Below, one piece after another: positions 19,715 through 28,950 of a DNA stretch of 64,000 nt (position 1 is the first letter of the stretch; each line of letters begins with the position of its first letter). The position numbers and the translations under genes were made by a program. The stretch is from Alteraurantiacibacter aquimixticola (GTDB lineage Bacteria > Pseudomonadota > Alphaproteobacteria > Sphingomonadales > Sphingomonadaceae): positions 303,501 to 367,500 of the forward strand of contig NZ_SSHH01000003.1 in assembly GCF_004965515.1 (NCBI RefSeq), in the 5' to 3' direction. Below the pieces are notes generated by a model that did no database searches, had not been told where the DNA came from, and worked only from the letters and a program-made list of their open reading frames with translations.

Positions 19715-21711
19715 GGCACGCTGCCGTCCGGATAGAACGCCAGGCGATGCGTGCGGGCGAAGACCAGTTCGCCTGGGCAGATTGTTACGTCGCGACAGAA
19801 TGGTGCGAGCTCCCCGTTGACCCGCAATCCCAGTTGACCGTCGCGCAACCGTACCACGTCGCGCGTTTCGATGACGAGACGATAGATGTCGGAGTAGTAG
19901 ATATCTCCGCCGAACGGCCACCCCAGCCCCTCGCTTCCCCCCGTCAGCGGATGCAGGAAGCGATTGAGGCGCGCTTCCAAATCGGCGCGGACCAGCTCCG
20001 GCGCAGCCGTCCGTTTGACGACGATGTCGGCTTCGATAGACACTTCATTGTATGTTGGAGCGACGACGTGGACTTCGGTTGTTATGAGCCGCGTCTGGTC
20101 AAGCTGAAGCGCTACGCTGGCCAAAGTGTGGTCGCTCGGCATCGGATTCGGCTCGTCGCCGTCGGGAACGACAATGACGGTGACTGATCCCGGTATGCTG
20201 ACGCCCGGATAACGCGGGTGCGTCAGCGCCAATGCCTTGGCTCGCCTTACGCCCGCTTCGAGTGCATTCGTTTCGAAGTCAGTCGCGGTTACGGCACGGC
20301 CATTGGCCGAGATATGGGCGGCAGCGCGCTTCTTGGCGGCGCCTACCGTTTCTTCCTGCGCGCCCCCGGTGGCAGCGAACGGGTTGGTGACGCTTGCTAT
20401 GCCCGGCAAGAAACCCTGGATCGTGGCAATGGCACCAGCGGGCAGATTGCCGCGGAGCCCGCCCCCGCTGAGATAGCGCCGGGCAACGATATTGCCCCGC
20501 CCGCCTGCTGGCATGAATACAGCGGGGATGCGGCCCTTGACCCCGTCGCCGAAGCGGATCGTCGCCGTTGCACGGTTTAGGGTGAAGTGAGGATCGTCCT
20601 TGCCCGATGCATGGAAATCCTCGACTTCTTGCCAGGGCTCGAACCCGCTTCCTTCGTCCACCTCCAGATGGACTGCATGAAGCGTAACGGCGCGGCCATC
20701 GCTTGCCATGAGCGTATCCGCCGAAGGCAGCGGCAAAACCGGGGCCAGTGCCAGCGTGAAACCCTGTCCCGGCGTTCCGTCGCTTCGCCCGACAACCTCA
20801 TCGCGCTGCGTTGTTGCCTGAATGGCCGGGACGCTTGAGGGGATTATGGCGTCCACCCGAGGCGTTGCTTCCCAGGCCGTCGTTTCGACCCGGCACCGCA
20901 GCCAGTAGAGCGGCGTGGCCACATCTCCGCGGATCGCAAGGCGCGCTGTGTTGCCGGGGCCGCGCAAGCGAACATGGCCTGACCGCGTCATTGCAGAGGT
21001 TTCGTCTCGCAAAACGGTCATCGGCTGCCAGTTTGCCAGGTCCCAGTATTCCCAGACGAGCCTGGCAGGCGGGGGCAGACTCGCCTCGGCGGCAGGGTCG
21101 GCGCGGCTCACGGGGGGCGGCGCACCTCGCCGTTCGGCCATCCGGACGTAGAGGCTGATGGGTCCGGCTGTCATGGATGCGGGACCAGCGAAACCCAACA
21201 TCAAGGCAGCACCTTCGCGTGCGCGCGGACCGAATGCATGGAAGCTCTGGCCGTCTGCGGCGGCTGCGCTGGTGGCGATGCTGTAGGAAAAACCGTCCCA
21301 AACCTGCAGCGCGGCAAGGGCGGTCCCGAGTACGCTGACGGCCTCCGTCGTTTCGAAGATGATCTGACCGTTGTCGTCTGGCGGCGCGGCGAGCTGCGTT
21401 CCCTGCGGTACAAAGATCTCGGAAACATCGGTCCGCGAAGCAGCAAAGGTCACGATTGCCTGTGCGGCGGAGGCAGGAATGCGATCGATCCCAACCATCT
21501 GGAGGAAGCGGATGTAATTGAGTTCCGGCACCTGGTTGAGCCGGAACAGGGTCAGCTCGCTCATCCAGGCGAACAGCTTGGTCAGGGCGACTCCAGGATC
21601 GCTGTCGTTGCGGTCGGTCCATTCCGGCGCGAAACGCGGGATCAGCTGGAACGCCTCGGCGACAATGTCATCAAACCGGCGGTCGTCGAGAGTGGGGGCT
21701 TCAAGCGGCAT
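19711..21711 (-). CDS. Baseplate assembly protein J-like (666 aa)
   Basis: Structural wedge of the baseplate, counterpart of P2 gpJ / Afp11. The N-terminus shows the conserved RNDSDPGVALTKLFAWMSEL and LNYIRFLQMVGI pattern of these long J-type proteins. The middle is a beta-rich insert with IRFGDGVKGRIPAVFMPAGG, a well-known motif in putative baseplate J proteins. The C-terminal part contains TDFETNALEAGVRRAKAL and HPLTGGSEGLGWPFGGDIY, also diagnostic. Start chosen at ATG 21711, which has GGGGAG eight bases upstream, rather than the GTG nine bases earlier that would overlap the Shine-Dalgarno. It overlaps the end of the gp25 gene by 11 bases. Confidence 0.93.
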   Translation of the reverse strand: MPLEAPTLDDRRFDDIVAEAFQLIPRFAPEWTDRNDSDPGVALTKLFAWMSELTLFRLNQVPELNYIRFLQMVGIDRIPASAAQAIVTFAASRTDVSEIFVPQGTQLAAPPDDNGQIIFETTEAVSVLGTALAALQVWDGFSYSIATSAAAADGQSFHAFGPRAREGAALMLGFAGPASMTAGPISLYVRMAERRGAPPPVSRADPAAEASLPPPARLVWEYWDLANWQPMTVLRDETSAMTRSGHVRLRGPGNTARLAIRGDVATPLYWLRCRVETTAWEATPRVDAIIPSSVPAIQATTQRDEVVGRSDGTPGQGFTLALAPVLPLPSADTLMASDGRAVTLHAVHLEVDEGSGFEPWQEVEDFHASGKDDPHFTLNRATATIRFGDGVKGRIPAVFMPAGGRGNIVARRYLSGGGLRGNLPAGAIATIQGFLPGIASVTNPFAATGGAQEETVGAAKKRAAAHISANGRAVTATDFETNALEAGVRRAKALALTHPRYPGVSIPGSVTVIVVPDGDEPNPMPSDHTLASVALQLDQTRLITTEVHVVAPTYNEVSIEADIVVKRTAAPELVRADLEARLNRFLHPLTGGSEGLGWPFGGDIYYSDIYRLVIETRDVVRLRDGQLGLRVNGELAPFCRDVTICPGELVFARTHRLAFYPDGSVP

Positions 21712-22117
21712 TGCCGGCACTCCCCTGGTCGAAGAGGTAGAAGGGATAGACGAGATTGCCGAACGCGTGGTTTGCGCGCAGGCGATAATCGATGCTGATG
21801 AGAAGCTGGGTCGGCGCTTCGCCTTCGGTCACGCGAACGTCGATCAGGTCGATCCGCGCTTCCCATTGCAGCAGGGCCTGCCGCACCTGATGCGCGATTT
21901 GTGCGCGGTTTGCCGGTGTGTTCGCGGCGAAAACGAAGTCGTGAATTCCGCAGCCGAACCTTGGGTTGCGCTGCAGTTCGCCCTTGGCTGTGGCAAGGAT
22001 CACCCAGATCGATTGCTGGACCAGTTGTTCCTCGCTTGCCCGAGAAATCGAACCTCGTGGATCGACACGCAGGGGAAAGGCAAAGCCCGATCCGAGGAAT
22101 TGACGCGACCCGCTCAT
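21701..22117 (-). CDS. gp25-like baseplate wedge protein (138 aa)
   Basis: A short protein with the gp25/GpW-type core: FAFPLRVDPRGSISRASEEQ, VQQSIWVILATAKGELQRNP, RFGCGIHDFVFAAN, then the C-terminal helix-strand unit ARIDLIDVRV and LISIDYRL. Length fits the family (about 110-150 aa). In contractile systems gp25 forms the conserved core bundle that triggers sheath contraction. The start ATG overlaps the upstream stop in an ATGA junction; longer upstream frames are shadows. Confidence 0.93.
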   Translation of the reverse strand: MSGSRQFLGSGFAFPLRVDPRGSISRASEEQLVQQSIWVILATAKGELQRNPRFGCGIHDFVFAANTPANRAQIAHQVRQALLQWEARIDLIDVRVTEGEAPTQLLISIDYRLRANHAFGNLVYPFYLFDQGSAGNAA

Positions 22118-22884
22118 GGCAGCGTCTCGATGATGGACTCGAGCGTGGTGATCGTATCCTCGAGTGTCTGGATCGTTGCTGCGAGCGCTTCGGCGTCGCT
22201 GGGATCGCCCAGCTCCGGCAACTCGAAGGATACGCCCGCGAGTTCCAGAAAGCTGGCGATCAGCGGCATGATATTGGTGACCGGCCCGAGAGAGGCCTGC
22301 GCGTGCTGGGCCGCAGACGTTGCGTTTTCCTGCGCGCACTTGAGAACTTCGGCAAGCTGGGTGTTGCCCGCCTGTTCAGCGGCTTCAATCCGCAGCCCGA
22401 TGTCCTGCATGATCCCCAGGATCGTCTTGAGTTGGCCGATCATGCACTTGATGATCTTGATGATGATGTTCAGCAGATCCTTGATGAACAGGAAGATCGT
22501 GGGTCCTGGGATGATCATGCCGAAACAGGGCAGCAGGTCCGCCGCTGCTTTCCCGAAGTCTGCGATCGCCTGGGGCAGCTTGATGGGATCCGGCGGCGGG
22601 CCCAGCGAGTTGACCACGTCGATCAGCGGCTTAAGCAGCGCGAGGACTTTGAGCAGGCATTCGATGCTGGCGAGAAACGGCGCGAGCTGGAGAAGCAGGT
22701 TGGTCGCCAGCGAGCAATCTGTCGGAATACCCTTGCTCAGATCAGGGATGGCCTTGAGCGTTGCGCCGTTGGGCAGATTGAGCTTGAGTTCACCCACCTG
22801 CGGCAAGGAAATCTCTGCGCAGGCCGGGATTGCGAAGAGTTTCTGGAGGTCTTCTGAAACCGGAATGGTGTCTTCGTGAAGCAT
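22114..22884 (-). CDS. Unknown hydrophobic helical eCIS protein (256 aa)
   Basis: Encoded between the spike and gp25 genes, where Afp-like clusters keep small baseplate or PAAR-tip genes. The first 60 residues are polar and beta-like (IPACAEISLPQVGELKLNLP). The core (about 60-165) is a series of hydrophobic helices (LLLQLAPFLASIECLLKVLA, MIIPGPTIFLFIKDLLNIII, KIIKCMIGQLKTILGIMQDI), and the C-terminus is an acidic coiled coil. Five cysteines lie in and around the hydrophobic core. I see no PAAR repeat. It could be a baseplate hub component or a membrane-active tip. A CGAGG ribosome site precedes ATG 22884. Confidence 0.65.
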   Translation of the reverse strand: MLHEDTIPVSEDLQKLFAIPACAEISLPQVGELKLNLPNGATLKAIPDLSKGIPTDCSLATNLLLQLAPFLASIECLLKVLALLKPLIDVVNSLGPPPDPIKLPQAIADFGKAAADLLPCFGMIIPGPTIFLFIKDLLNIIIKIIKCMIGQLKTILGIMQDIGLRIEAAEQAGNTQLAEVLKCAQENATSAAQHAQASLGPVTNIMPLIASFLELAGVSFELPELGDPSDAEALAATIQTLEDTITTLESIIETLP

Positions 22885-22896
22885 GGTCCTCGCGCC

Positions 22897-23412
22897 TTAG
22901 ATGGGTGTGGCCGTGGGGCTGACGACACGCTGCCAGCCGGGGCCGGACAACTTGATGACTGGCGCATTGAGCTCGATCACGGCCACCGCATCCAGCCGGA
23001 TCTTGCCGTTCGATAGCGAAACGACGTTGCCATTCGCATCTTCGATGCTGACCGATCCCGATCCGTTTGCACCGGGTGTTTCGTCGATCATGCGGATGGT
23101 ATGCCCGTTGTACGAACGGATGATCCGTTCGCGCGGGTGCTCGGTGGGCGGGCGATCCTGGCCGTTCCAGGTGTAACCGATGATGATGGGCTGTTCGGTA
23201 TCGCCGCCGATAAAGCCCAGCACCACCTCGTCATCGAGTTCAGGCGAAAATAACATGCCCCGGCCGTTGCCGGCCATGGGAGATGCAACTGGAACCCAGT
23301 CGGTGCGGGTACGCCCGGGCAGCCCTTGGATATCGACCTTTACCCTGCCCATGCGCGAGGGGTCGTCGACATCGACCACGAGACCGGTGAGGAGGCCTGG
23401 ATTAGTGCTCAT
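22897..23412 (-). CDS. Spike protein, gp5/gpV-like OB-fold (171 aa)
   Basis: Central baseplate spike. The OB-fold pattern is clear: LTGLVVDVDDPSRMGRVKVD, DWVPVASPMAGNGRGMLFSP, ELDDEVVLGFIGGDTEQPII, then IIRSYNGHTIRMIDETPG and beta-helix-like repeats (VSIEDANGNVVSLSNGKI, LDAVAVIELNAPVIKLSG), as in Afp8/VgrG C-terminal parts. The start ATG at 23412 overlaps the stop of the gp27-like gene, so the hub and spike halves of a VgrG-type protein are here encoded separately, as in P2-like phages and several eCIS. The longer upstream frame is a shadow. Confidence 0.92.
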   Translation of the reverse strand: MSTNPGLLTGLVVDVDDPSRMGRVKVDIQGLPGRTRTDWVPVASPMAGNGRGMLFSPELDDEVVLGFIGGDTEQPIIIGYTWNGQDRPPTEHPRERIIRSYNGHTIRMIDETPGANGSGSVSIEDANGNVVSLSNGKIRLDAVAVIELNAPVIKLSGPGWQRVVSPTATPI

Positions 23413-24707
23413 GCGCCACCTCCAGAGGCCGGTTCGGGCGGCAACGGGTTCACGCGCCGCGCCGTGAAGCTCGTGCGATAGCCCTGTTCGTTGATGACGT
23501 GGCTGGTCGTCAGCACGGTATAGATGCCGTCGAAATGCCAGCCTGTCCCCCTGATATGGACGGTCTTGCCAGACCTGAGATCGGGCAGCCCCACGCATGC
23601 GCCGGAAGCTTCGACCATCCGTTCGTGGTTCTGGCGCAGGGCCCGCAGCGCGGTTTCTGTCGCTTCCGCCACTGTCCGGGCGGGCGGTTCGGCGATCACT
23701 TCTTCGCGGTTGGCCAGCCGTGCGACGGCGATATGATCCCGGTTTGGGCAGTCTGTCTCCGGCAGGTCGTCCAGCGTCTTGCGCACCTCGATCGACTGCT
23801 TGGCTGCGCGATCCCAGCCGCACACCTTCACCGCGAAAAGTTGGCGCGAATTGGAATAGGTCGGGTGGAACGAGACCAGCGACTTGCCCCACTCCAGCAC
23901 GTATGTGATCTCGCGTTCCAGATCGGTTGGGCCGAAATAGAGTTCGGGGAACGGGTTTCCGGCGTCGTCGTAGTCTTCGCTGTCACGCAGCACGACCTGG
24001 TAACCACGCGCGCGGGCGCGCTGCATGAGGAAGACGATCGGGTACTGGTTATTCATGAATATGTTCGAGACACGCGGCTCGCGCCCCTGGGCAGCCTCAT
24101 CCACAGCCACGCGGATTCCCAAACCTGGCTTGTGCTGCGTTTCGTCGGCGGGCGGAGACAGGAGCAGCGCGACGTCGCTGTCGCGGATATCGGCGGATCC
24201 ATCATCGGGCCATGACCAGGTGTATTGCTGGCGTCGCAGCTTCTCGAGCACGTTGAGGCCGCTGACCACGAGTTTCGAATGGCCGCTTTCGGCAAACTGC
24301 ACGTCCACAGAAGTGACCATGCCGATCACCATGGTGCGCGTATCGTTGGTGTAGCCCATCGAAAGCACGAGCTCATTGCCCGGTTCGAATACATCCGGGT
24401 GCTCCCGGCTGCCGGCAATCCGGTTGCCCGAAGCATTGCGGCGGGCCTCGCCGTGTCCGAAATAGATCGGCACCTGCCGTTCCGCGTCCCAGTTGTTGAC
24501 CGTCAGCGTAAAGCCGTCGATCCGTTCGAGACCGTCTTCGTACTTTACCTCCACGATGTTGCGGACTGCCCCCGACAGGTCGGGCGGGTAGTTCGGGCTA
24601 TCGGAATTGACGTCTGGCGGCGGCGCTTCTCCGAACATGAACACTTCAAACGCCGGCGCATAAAAGGCGTTGCGCTGTTCCGAAAGCTGGATGATCTCCG
24701 CAGTCAT
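23409..24707 (-). CDS. gp27-like baseplate hub / phage late control D protein (432 aa)
   Basis: Hub onto which the spike mounts. Recognisable family features are an N-terminal beta-barrel (VRNIVEVKYEDGLERIDGFT and LTVNNWD), LVLSMGYTNDTRTMVIGMVT, the ring domain with SNIFMNNQYPIVFLMQRARA and GYQVVLRDSED, and the late-control-D type end DLRSGKTVHIRGTGWHFDGI with YTVLTTSHVI. Length matches the Afp8 N-terminal half. The gene overlaps both neighbours by four bases (ATGA at each junction), consistent with fixed stoichiometry within one operon. Confidence 0.9.
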   Translation of the reverse strand: MTAEIIQLSEQRNAFYAPAFEVFMFGEAPPPDVNSDSPNYPPDLSGAVRNIVEVKYEDGLERIDGFTLTVNNWDAERQVPIYFGHGEARRNASGNRIAGSREHPDVFEPGNELVLSMGYTNDTRTMVIGMVTSVDVQFAESGHSKLVVSGLNVLEKLRRQQYTWSWPDDGSADIRDSDVALLLSPPADETQHKPGLGIRVAVDEAAQGREPRVSNIFMNNQYPIVFLMQRARARGYQVVLRDSEDYDDAGNPFPELYFGPTDLEREITYVLEWGKSLVSFHPTYSNSRQLFAVKVCGWDRAAKQSIEVRKTLDDLPETDCPNRDHIAVARLANREEVIAEPPARTVAEATETALRALRQNHERMVEASGACVGLPDLRSGKTVHIRGTGWHFDGIYTVLTTSHVINEQGYRTSFTARRVNPLPPEPASGGGA

Positions 24708-25429
24708 TGCCGCCCCCTCATCGAGGCCACTGGCGGGATTTCGAGAACCTGCCCGGGCTCGAGAGCGAGCGGGTTGGCAATGCCATTGTGAAGGGCGATC
24801 ATGCGCCAGTCGGCACTGCGATCGTTGGCGATTTCGGCGATCCGGGTGATTGTCTCGCCCTGGGCGACGACATGCATCCGGGTGCGATCGGGCGATTGCC
24901 GATTGAGCTCGGCAATCTGTTCGTGGAGGGTCTTGTACTCCTTGATCGTCAGCGACAGTGTGGCCCGCAAGGGCACGCCCAGCGACGAGAACATGGTGAA
25001 GCGCTGCCGGACACTTTCCACAACGCCCTTGAAGCCGTAGCGGTTCTGACCTGCGAGGGTTTCATAGGTCCGATGACCCGGAAACGCCTCGCCGCCCCAG
25101 CTGAACAGGATAACCGCCGGGGCATGGCTCTCGGCCTCGATCTTGATCAGCTGATAGAATGCGTCGGTCTTGACCGTAACGGGCTCGGCATCCGCACCGG
25201 TGCCCTTGGCATCTGTGGTGTCGAAGAACAGATCGACAGTCAACGTTTCCGCTTGCCCGCGGACAAACTGAAGCAGAGGGGAATCCAGGCCCGGGATGGG
25301 GATTTCGGCAAACTGTGCCGATTTTGCCAGCGTATATTCGGTTGGGTTGAACAACACGTCGATCGGGTTTCCTGCCGGCGTGCCTTCCGCCCGAAGCCGT
25401 TGAACCTGAGCTTTGGCGAGCCACTGCAT
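24704..25429 (-). CDS. LysM-containing baseplate protein, Afp7/gp53-like (241 aa)
   Basis: The N-terminal two thirds are the CIS tube-adaptor domain (IDVLFNPTEYTLAKSAQFAE, FVRGQAETLTVDLFFDTTDA, and VRQRFTMFSSLGVPLRATL). The C-terminal 55 residues form one LysM (MHVVAQGETITRIAEIANDR through IALHNGIANPLALEPGQVLEIP). The same two-domain layout is known from Afp7 and related proteins, which connect the first tube ring to the hub. The ATG overlaps the stop of the DUF5908-like gene. Confidence 0.93.
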   Translation of the reverse strand: MQWLAKAQVQRLRAEGTPAGNPIDVLFNPTEYTLAKSAQFAEIPIPGLDSPLLQFVRGQAETLTVDLFFDTTDAKGTGADAEPVTVKTDAFYQLIKIEAESHAPAVILFSWGGEAFPGHRTYETLAGQNRYGFKGVVESVRQRFTMFSSLGVPLRATLSLTIKEYKTLHEQIAELNRQSPDRTRMHVVAQGETITRIAEIANDRSADWRMIALHNGIANPLALEPGQVLEIPPVASMRGRQ

Positions 25430-25611
25430 CAGACCAAATCCTCTGGCCGGTTGGTGGCGCTGTTGCGCAAGCGGCGGTCGGAATCGATCCGGTCCTGCAG
25501 TCGGCGATCTTCGGCAATCTGGCGCATGATCTGGTCGACCAGTTCGGCCTTGAGTGCTGCAAGGTCGATCGCGGTGACATCGCTGGATACTTCGCCAATC
25601 TCGATTTCCAT
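25429..25611 (-). CDS. Small DUF5908-like eCIS protein (60 aa)
   Basis: A 60-residue protein beginning MEIEIGEVSSDVTAID, then an amphipathic acidic/basic helix (LKAELVDQIMRQIAEDRRLQ). Proteins of this size with an M-x-I-E-I start are found between tube and LysM genes in eCIS clusters (Afp6 position; DUF5908), and the location here is exactly that. ATG has GGAG eight bases upstream. The family assignment is from start motif, size and position. Confidence 0.75.
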   Translation of the reverse strand: MEIEIGEVSSDVTAIDLAALKAELVDQIMRQIAEDRRLQDRIDSDRRLRNSATNRPEDLV

Positions 25612-25623
25612 ACGCTCAGCTCC

Positions 25624-26142
25624 TCATCCGAACAGGTTCGAAACGGTATCGGCGAGCGAGCCGCTGCCAGCGCCGGTCTGTCGCAACCCCTCGTGTGCGA
25701 TCTCGATCTCCTCGATCGCGACCCGTGACTGAGACGCATCAAGCCCCGGTCCCGCCCAGCGCACCGGCAGCCCGCGCACGAAGCGCCAACTGCGCACGGC
25801 CTTGCCCCGATCGTCCAGCAGAGCGATCACGCCGTCACGGCGCTTTCCGCGCCCCTCGATGTAGTCATAGTGCCAACGCCACAGGTCCGCCGACGTCACC
25901 ACGCCGCGCTTCAGCTTGATGTTCGACCATGCGGCGCGACCGGTGAACTTGAGCAATGTGCCGTTGTTGCCACCCTCGGCGTAGGTTTCTGCAGGAATGG
26001 TCAGTTCCAGTCCCGCGCACTCAGAAAACCCACCTTGCGGCGGCAGGCCTACGGTCGTCTGGATCAACGCTCCAGTGCCGGCGCTCTCGGCCAGCGAGAT
26101 CGAGAAGTTGTAGGCCAAAGCGGGATCCCTCGGGCGGGTCAT
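25624..26142 (-). CDS. Tail tube protein 2, gp19-like (172 aa)
   Basis: A T4 gp19-type tube subunit: YNFSISLAESAGTGALIQTT, FSECAGLELTIPAETYAEGG, LKRGVVTSADLWRWHYDYIE and VRSWRFVRGLPVRWAGPGLD all follow the conserved strand-helix-strand pattern. It is 23 residues longer than the other tube protein of the cluster and has a C-terminal extension. By analogy to Afp5 this copy, next to the LysM adaptor, probably forms the first ring(s) on the hub. The start overlaps the sheath 2 stop by 4 nt and has GGGAGG nine bases upstream. Confidence 0.93.
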   Translation of the reverse strand: MTRPRDPALAYNFSISLAESAGTGALIQTTVGLPPQGGFSECAGLELTIPAETYAEGGNNGTLLKFTGRAAWSNIKLKRGVVTSADLWRWHYDYIEGRGKRRDGVIALLDDRGKAVRSWRFVRGLPVRWAGPGLDASQSRVAIEEIEIAHEGLRQTGAGSGSLADTVSNLFG

Positions 26143-28475
26143 GTTGGCCAGCCTCCCGTTGCAGTGGATTCCGCCAGTTGCAGGCGATCATGCGAGCGCA
26201 CCAGCCGCAAGAGTACGAACTCTGCCGGAAATACTGGCGCGACCGCGATGTGGACTACGAAGCGTCCGTCATCGATATCTGCGGCGCTTCGTGCGATCGC
26301 AATCCGGAATGCTTCTTCTGCCCTGTTTCCGGCCAAGCGCCGGCTTTGCCATTCCTGCTCCAGCAACCCTTCGAGGGTGGCGAAAACACAGCGTTCGAAA
26401 TGCACGTTGGCAGGTTCGAAAACCGTCCAGGCCATGGCCTTGGAAATCAGCCGCTTGAGCCGAAGGAACTGCCGTCGCACGGCGAGTTGTTTCCAGAGCG
26501 AATTGCTGGCGAGCGTGCGCGCGCCCATGACACGAATGCCGCGCCCGGGTCGCGACGTGATCGCATTGATGCCTGTTTCGTTCAAGATCGCATGCCGCCC
26601 ATCATCAAAATCGACCTGCACTGCAGATGTCCAGGCGAGCCATCGGTTGGCGGGGGCACCGCTTCCTGGATCGCGGTCTGCAGCAGCGATCTGACCGAGA
26701 ACATGTCCGCTGGGCGGCAGTAAGCGCAATTCCGCATTCGGACCGCCCAGGGGATCGACCACACCGATCCATGGAAAATAGGTCGCGGCGTAACTGCTAT
26801 CGAACCGCTGCCGCCAGCTCGCTAGCCTAGGCCAGTCGAGCGCGCGCTGGTCAGGCGAAAGCGGCGGATCGAGAATTGCGATGCGATCGCCTCGTGCTTC
26901 ACAGTGCTCCACCATCGCTTGTTGTATGGCAAGGACTTCGAACTCGCCGAACCCGGGTGTGGCCTCCACCAGTTCGCTCCCGGCCGGCGATGCAAGAGGC
27001 GGTGTGGGGTGCGCGCAGATGTTGCACGGGTCGGGAAGGTCCGGCTCTGGTGCCAGCGTTTCGCGGGCAGCCATCGCAGGCAGCACGATGTCGGGCATCG
27101 CCAGGGCTGCGGGCTCGTCGATATCCTCGAACAGGCGCATGCCGACGGGTGAGGCATCGGCCGATCCGGTGAAGTCCGACGATTGAAGCAAGGCAATACC
27201 ATCCCGCCCGCCGGTGGGATGCAATTCTCCAAACCGCATGAGCGGGGAATCCGGGTCCGGCCAGCCCAACGAAGTGCCGGGCAGGCGCCGGATGCGAATG
27301 AACCTCGACCGCTCGTTGACAGGGCTGTTGTCCGGCTCTGTGATGCGCGGCAGGTCCAGGGCCGGGTGCGTTTCCACCAGCCTGCCCCGCTCGCGCACCG
27401 ACACCGTCAAAGCCAGACGGCGGACGCGGATCGGTTTGGTACCGTTCGCGGCCGCCAGCGGGTCGAAGCCGATCAATGGGTTAAGCAGCTTGACCCGCAG
27501 CTCGGTTCGGTCGACATCGGCGATCTCGTTTCGGGCTGTGGTTGCGCCATCTTGCGCGATCTCAACCGTGCTGCCCGGCCTCAACTGATCGAGCCGATCC
27601 AGCGTCAGTCGATCGGGCAGATCGGGAACAGAGAGCCGGCGGGTTGCGATTTCCGGATCGAGGCTGGTCGTCAGCCTTACGGTCAGGCGATTTCCCCAAC
27701 GACCCGCGCTTGCCGCGCCGAAGTAGAGAATTTCGCGGCCTTCGGCGTCGACTGCACTGGCCGCAGCAGAGGCACAGCCTATTGCGATGTCGATTGGGGC
27801 AGCCAGGCTGAAGCGCAGGTCCAGCGGTCGATGCCAGTGAACAGTCGAACCCGAGACAGACTGTACCACCCTTTCGTCCACAGCGTCCGCGCGCACAATG
27901 ATTGGCTGCGTCAGGTCGAGTGTGATCGGAAGGGGCTGCTCCCAGGCGATCGACTGGGCTACCGGATCAAGCGTCCGGATCGTGGCCTGAACGGGGGCGG
28001 TACCTGACTGCAAGAGGATCACGGCGTCGCCCGGGACAAGCCCGGTGGTCGCAGCGACCACGCTGGTCGCGCGATCGGCGGGCTGGAGTCCGGCGATTAC
28101 GGTTTCAACCCTCTGGCGCAGGGTGGCGATGACACCTTCGAAAAACCCTGCAGCGTCTGCCACAACGCTCGAACTGCGGTCGGTTGGCTGAACCCCCGCA
28201 GTCTGGCTTGCAATCTCGCCAGCGGCGACGCGGGCAACGAAACATCGCTCCCCGCCGTTCTCGAAGAAGGCTCGCACCGCTTGGGCAAGAAACGCGTTCG
28301 GCAGAAAGCTTCCGAACACGGCCGTGAATTGAAGCCAGCTTTCGACCGATACGGCCGCACCGAGCGGCCCGCGCTCGGCGATCCCGATAAACGCCGGCAC
28401 GTCAATCCGCACCTGGGGCGGAGCCTCCTTGCGTTGCCAGCTGGCGTGAGCGCCGGGATTGAGGCCGGTTGCCAC
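26139..28475 (-). CDS. Contractile sheath protein 2, long form (778 aa)
   Basis: The N-terminal handle PPQVRIDVPAFIGIAERGPL and FENGGERCFVARV, and the C-terminal core (WKQLAVRRQFLRLKRLISKA, FEPANVHFERCVFATLEGLL, DDGRFVVHIAVAPVFPAEFV) are those of a phage/CIS sheath. A large insertion of several hundred residues between them carries extra beta domains and a region with CNIC and many prolines. Relative to sheath 1 it is 90 residues longer. The start is GTG with GGAG nine bases upstream. By analogy with Afp3/4 it may form baseplate-proximal rings, making its insertion a surface decoration. Confidence 0.9.
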   Translation of the reverse strand: MATGLNPGAHASWQRKEAPPQVRIDVPAFIGIAERGPLGAAVSVESWLQFTAVFGSFLPNAFLAQAVRAFFENGGERCFVARVAAGEIASQTAGVQPTDRSSSVVADAAGFFEGVIATLRQRVETVIAGLQPADRATSVVAATTGLVPGDAVILLQSGTAPVQATIRTLDPVAQSIAWEQPLPITLDLTQPIIVRADAVDERVVQSVSGSTVHWHRPLDLRFSLAAPIDIAIGCASAAASAVDAEGREILYFGAASAGRWGNRLTVRLTTSLDPEIATRRLSVPDLPDRLTLDRLDQLRPGSTVEIAQDGATTARNEIADVDRTELRVKLLNPLIGFDPLAAANGTKPIRVRRLALTVSVRERGRLVETHPALDLPRITEPDNSPVNERSRFIRIRRLPGTSLGWPDPDSPLMRFGELHPTGGRDGIALLQSSDFTGSADASPVGMRLFEDIDEPAALAMPDIVLPAMAARETLAPEPDLPDPCNICAHPTPPLASPAGSELVEATPGFGEFEVLAIQQAMVEHCEARGDRIAILDPPLSPDQRALDWPRLASWRQRFDSSYAATYFPWIGVVDPLGGPNAELRLLPPSGHVLGQIAAADRDPGSGAPANRWLAWTSAVQVDFDDGRHAILNETGINAITSRPGRGIRVMGARTLASNSLWKQLAVRRQFLRLKRLISKAMAWTVFEPANVHFERCVFATLEGLLEQEWQSRRLAGNRAEEAFRIAIARSAADIDDGRFVVHIAVAPVFPAEFVLLRLVRSHDRLQLAESTATGGWPT

Positions 28476-28487
28476 CTTGCGTCGCTC

Positions 28488-28937
28488 CTATTGGACCGTA
28501 GCCGCAAGCTCGACGCGATCGACGCAGATCTCGATCATCTCGATAGCTACATCATTGGATGTGGCATTGAGGCTTGGCCCCTCCCATTTGCAGATGAAGC
28601 CGTTGCGAAACGACCAGCGCAGCTGGTCACGCTGCAGTTCGTTGGTCAGGATGATTGCGCCATCGCGCAGCCGGGCGCCGCCGCGCAGGATCTCGTGATA
28701 CCACTTGTAGAGCTGAAGGTCGGTCGTGATCCCGCGCTTCGCCTGCAGGTTGGTGAACTTGCGCAGCCCGAACAGCTTGCGCACGTGGAGATACTGCTCG
28801 TCACCTTCGCGGTATTCGACCGGATCGACTTCGAATGTCAGGCCGGAGATTTCACGAAAGGCACATCTGGTGATCCCGTCGAATTCCACGCGGAAGTTGT
28901 AGCCGCGGAAAGGATCGGCACGATTTCTGTCAGGCAT
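28488..28937 (-). CDS. Tail tube protein 1, gp19-like (149 aa)
   Basis: Main inner-tube subunit candidate. It is a typical gp19/Afp1-like protein: FRGYNFRVEFDGITRCAFRE, ISGLTFEVDPVEYREGDEQY, KRGITTDLQLYKWYHEILRG and WSFRNGFICKWEGPSLNA, ending in a strand with VAIEMIEICVDRVEL. The length (149 aa) is that of the standard tube subunit. GAGAGGGG lies before the ATG. It follows the sheath 1 gene after 13 bases, the usual sheath-tube pair. Confidence 0.95.
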   Translation of the reverse strand: MPDRNRADPFRGYNFRVEFDGITRCAFREISGLTFEVDPVEYREGDEQYLHVRKLFGLRKFTNLQAKRGITTDLQLYKWYHEILRGGARLRDGAIILTNELQRDQLRWSFRNGFICKWEGPSLNATSNDVAIEMIEICVDRVELAATVQ

Positions 28938-28950
28938 GGTTCTGCCCCTC

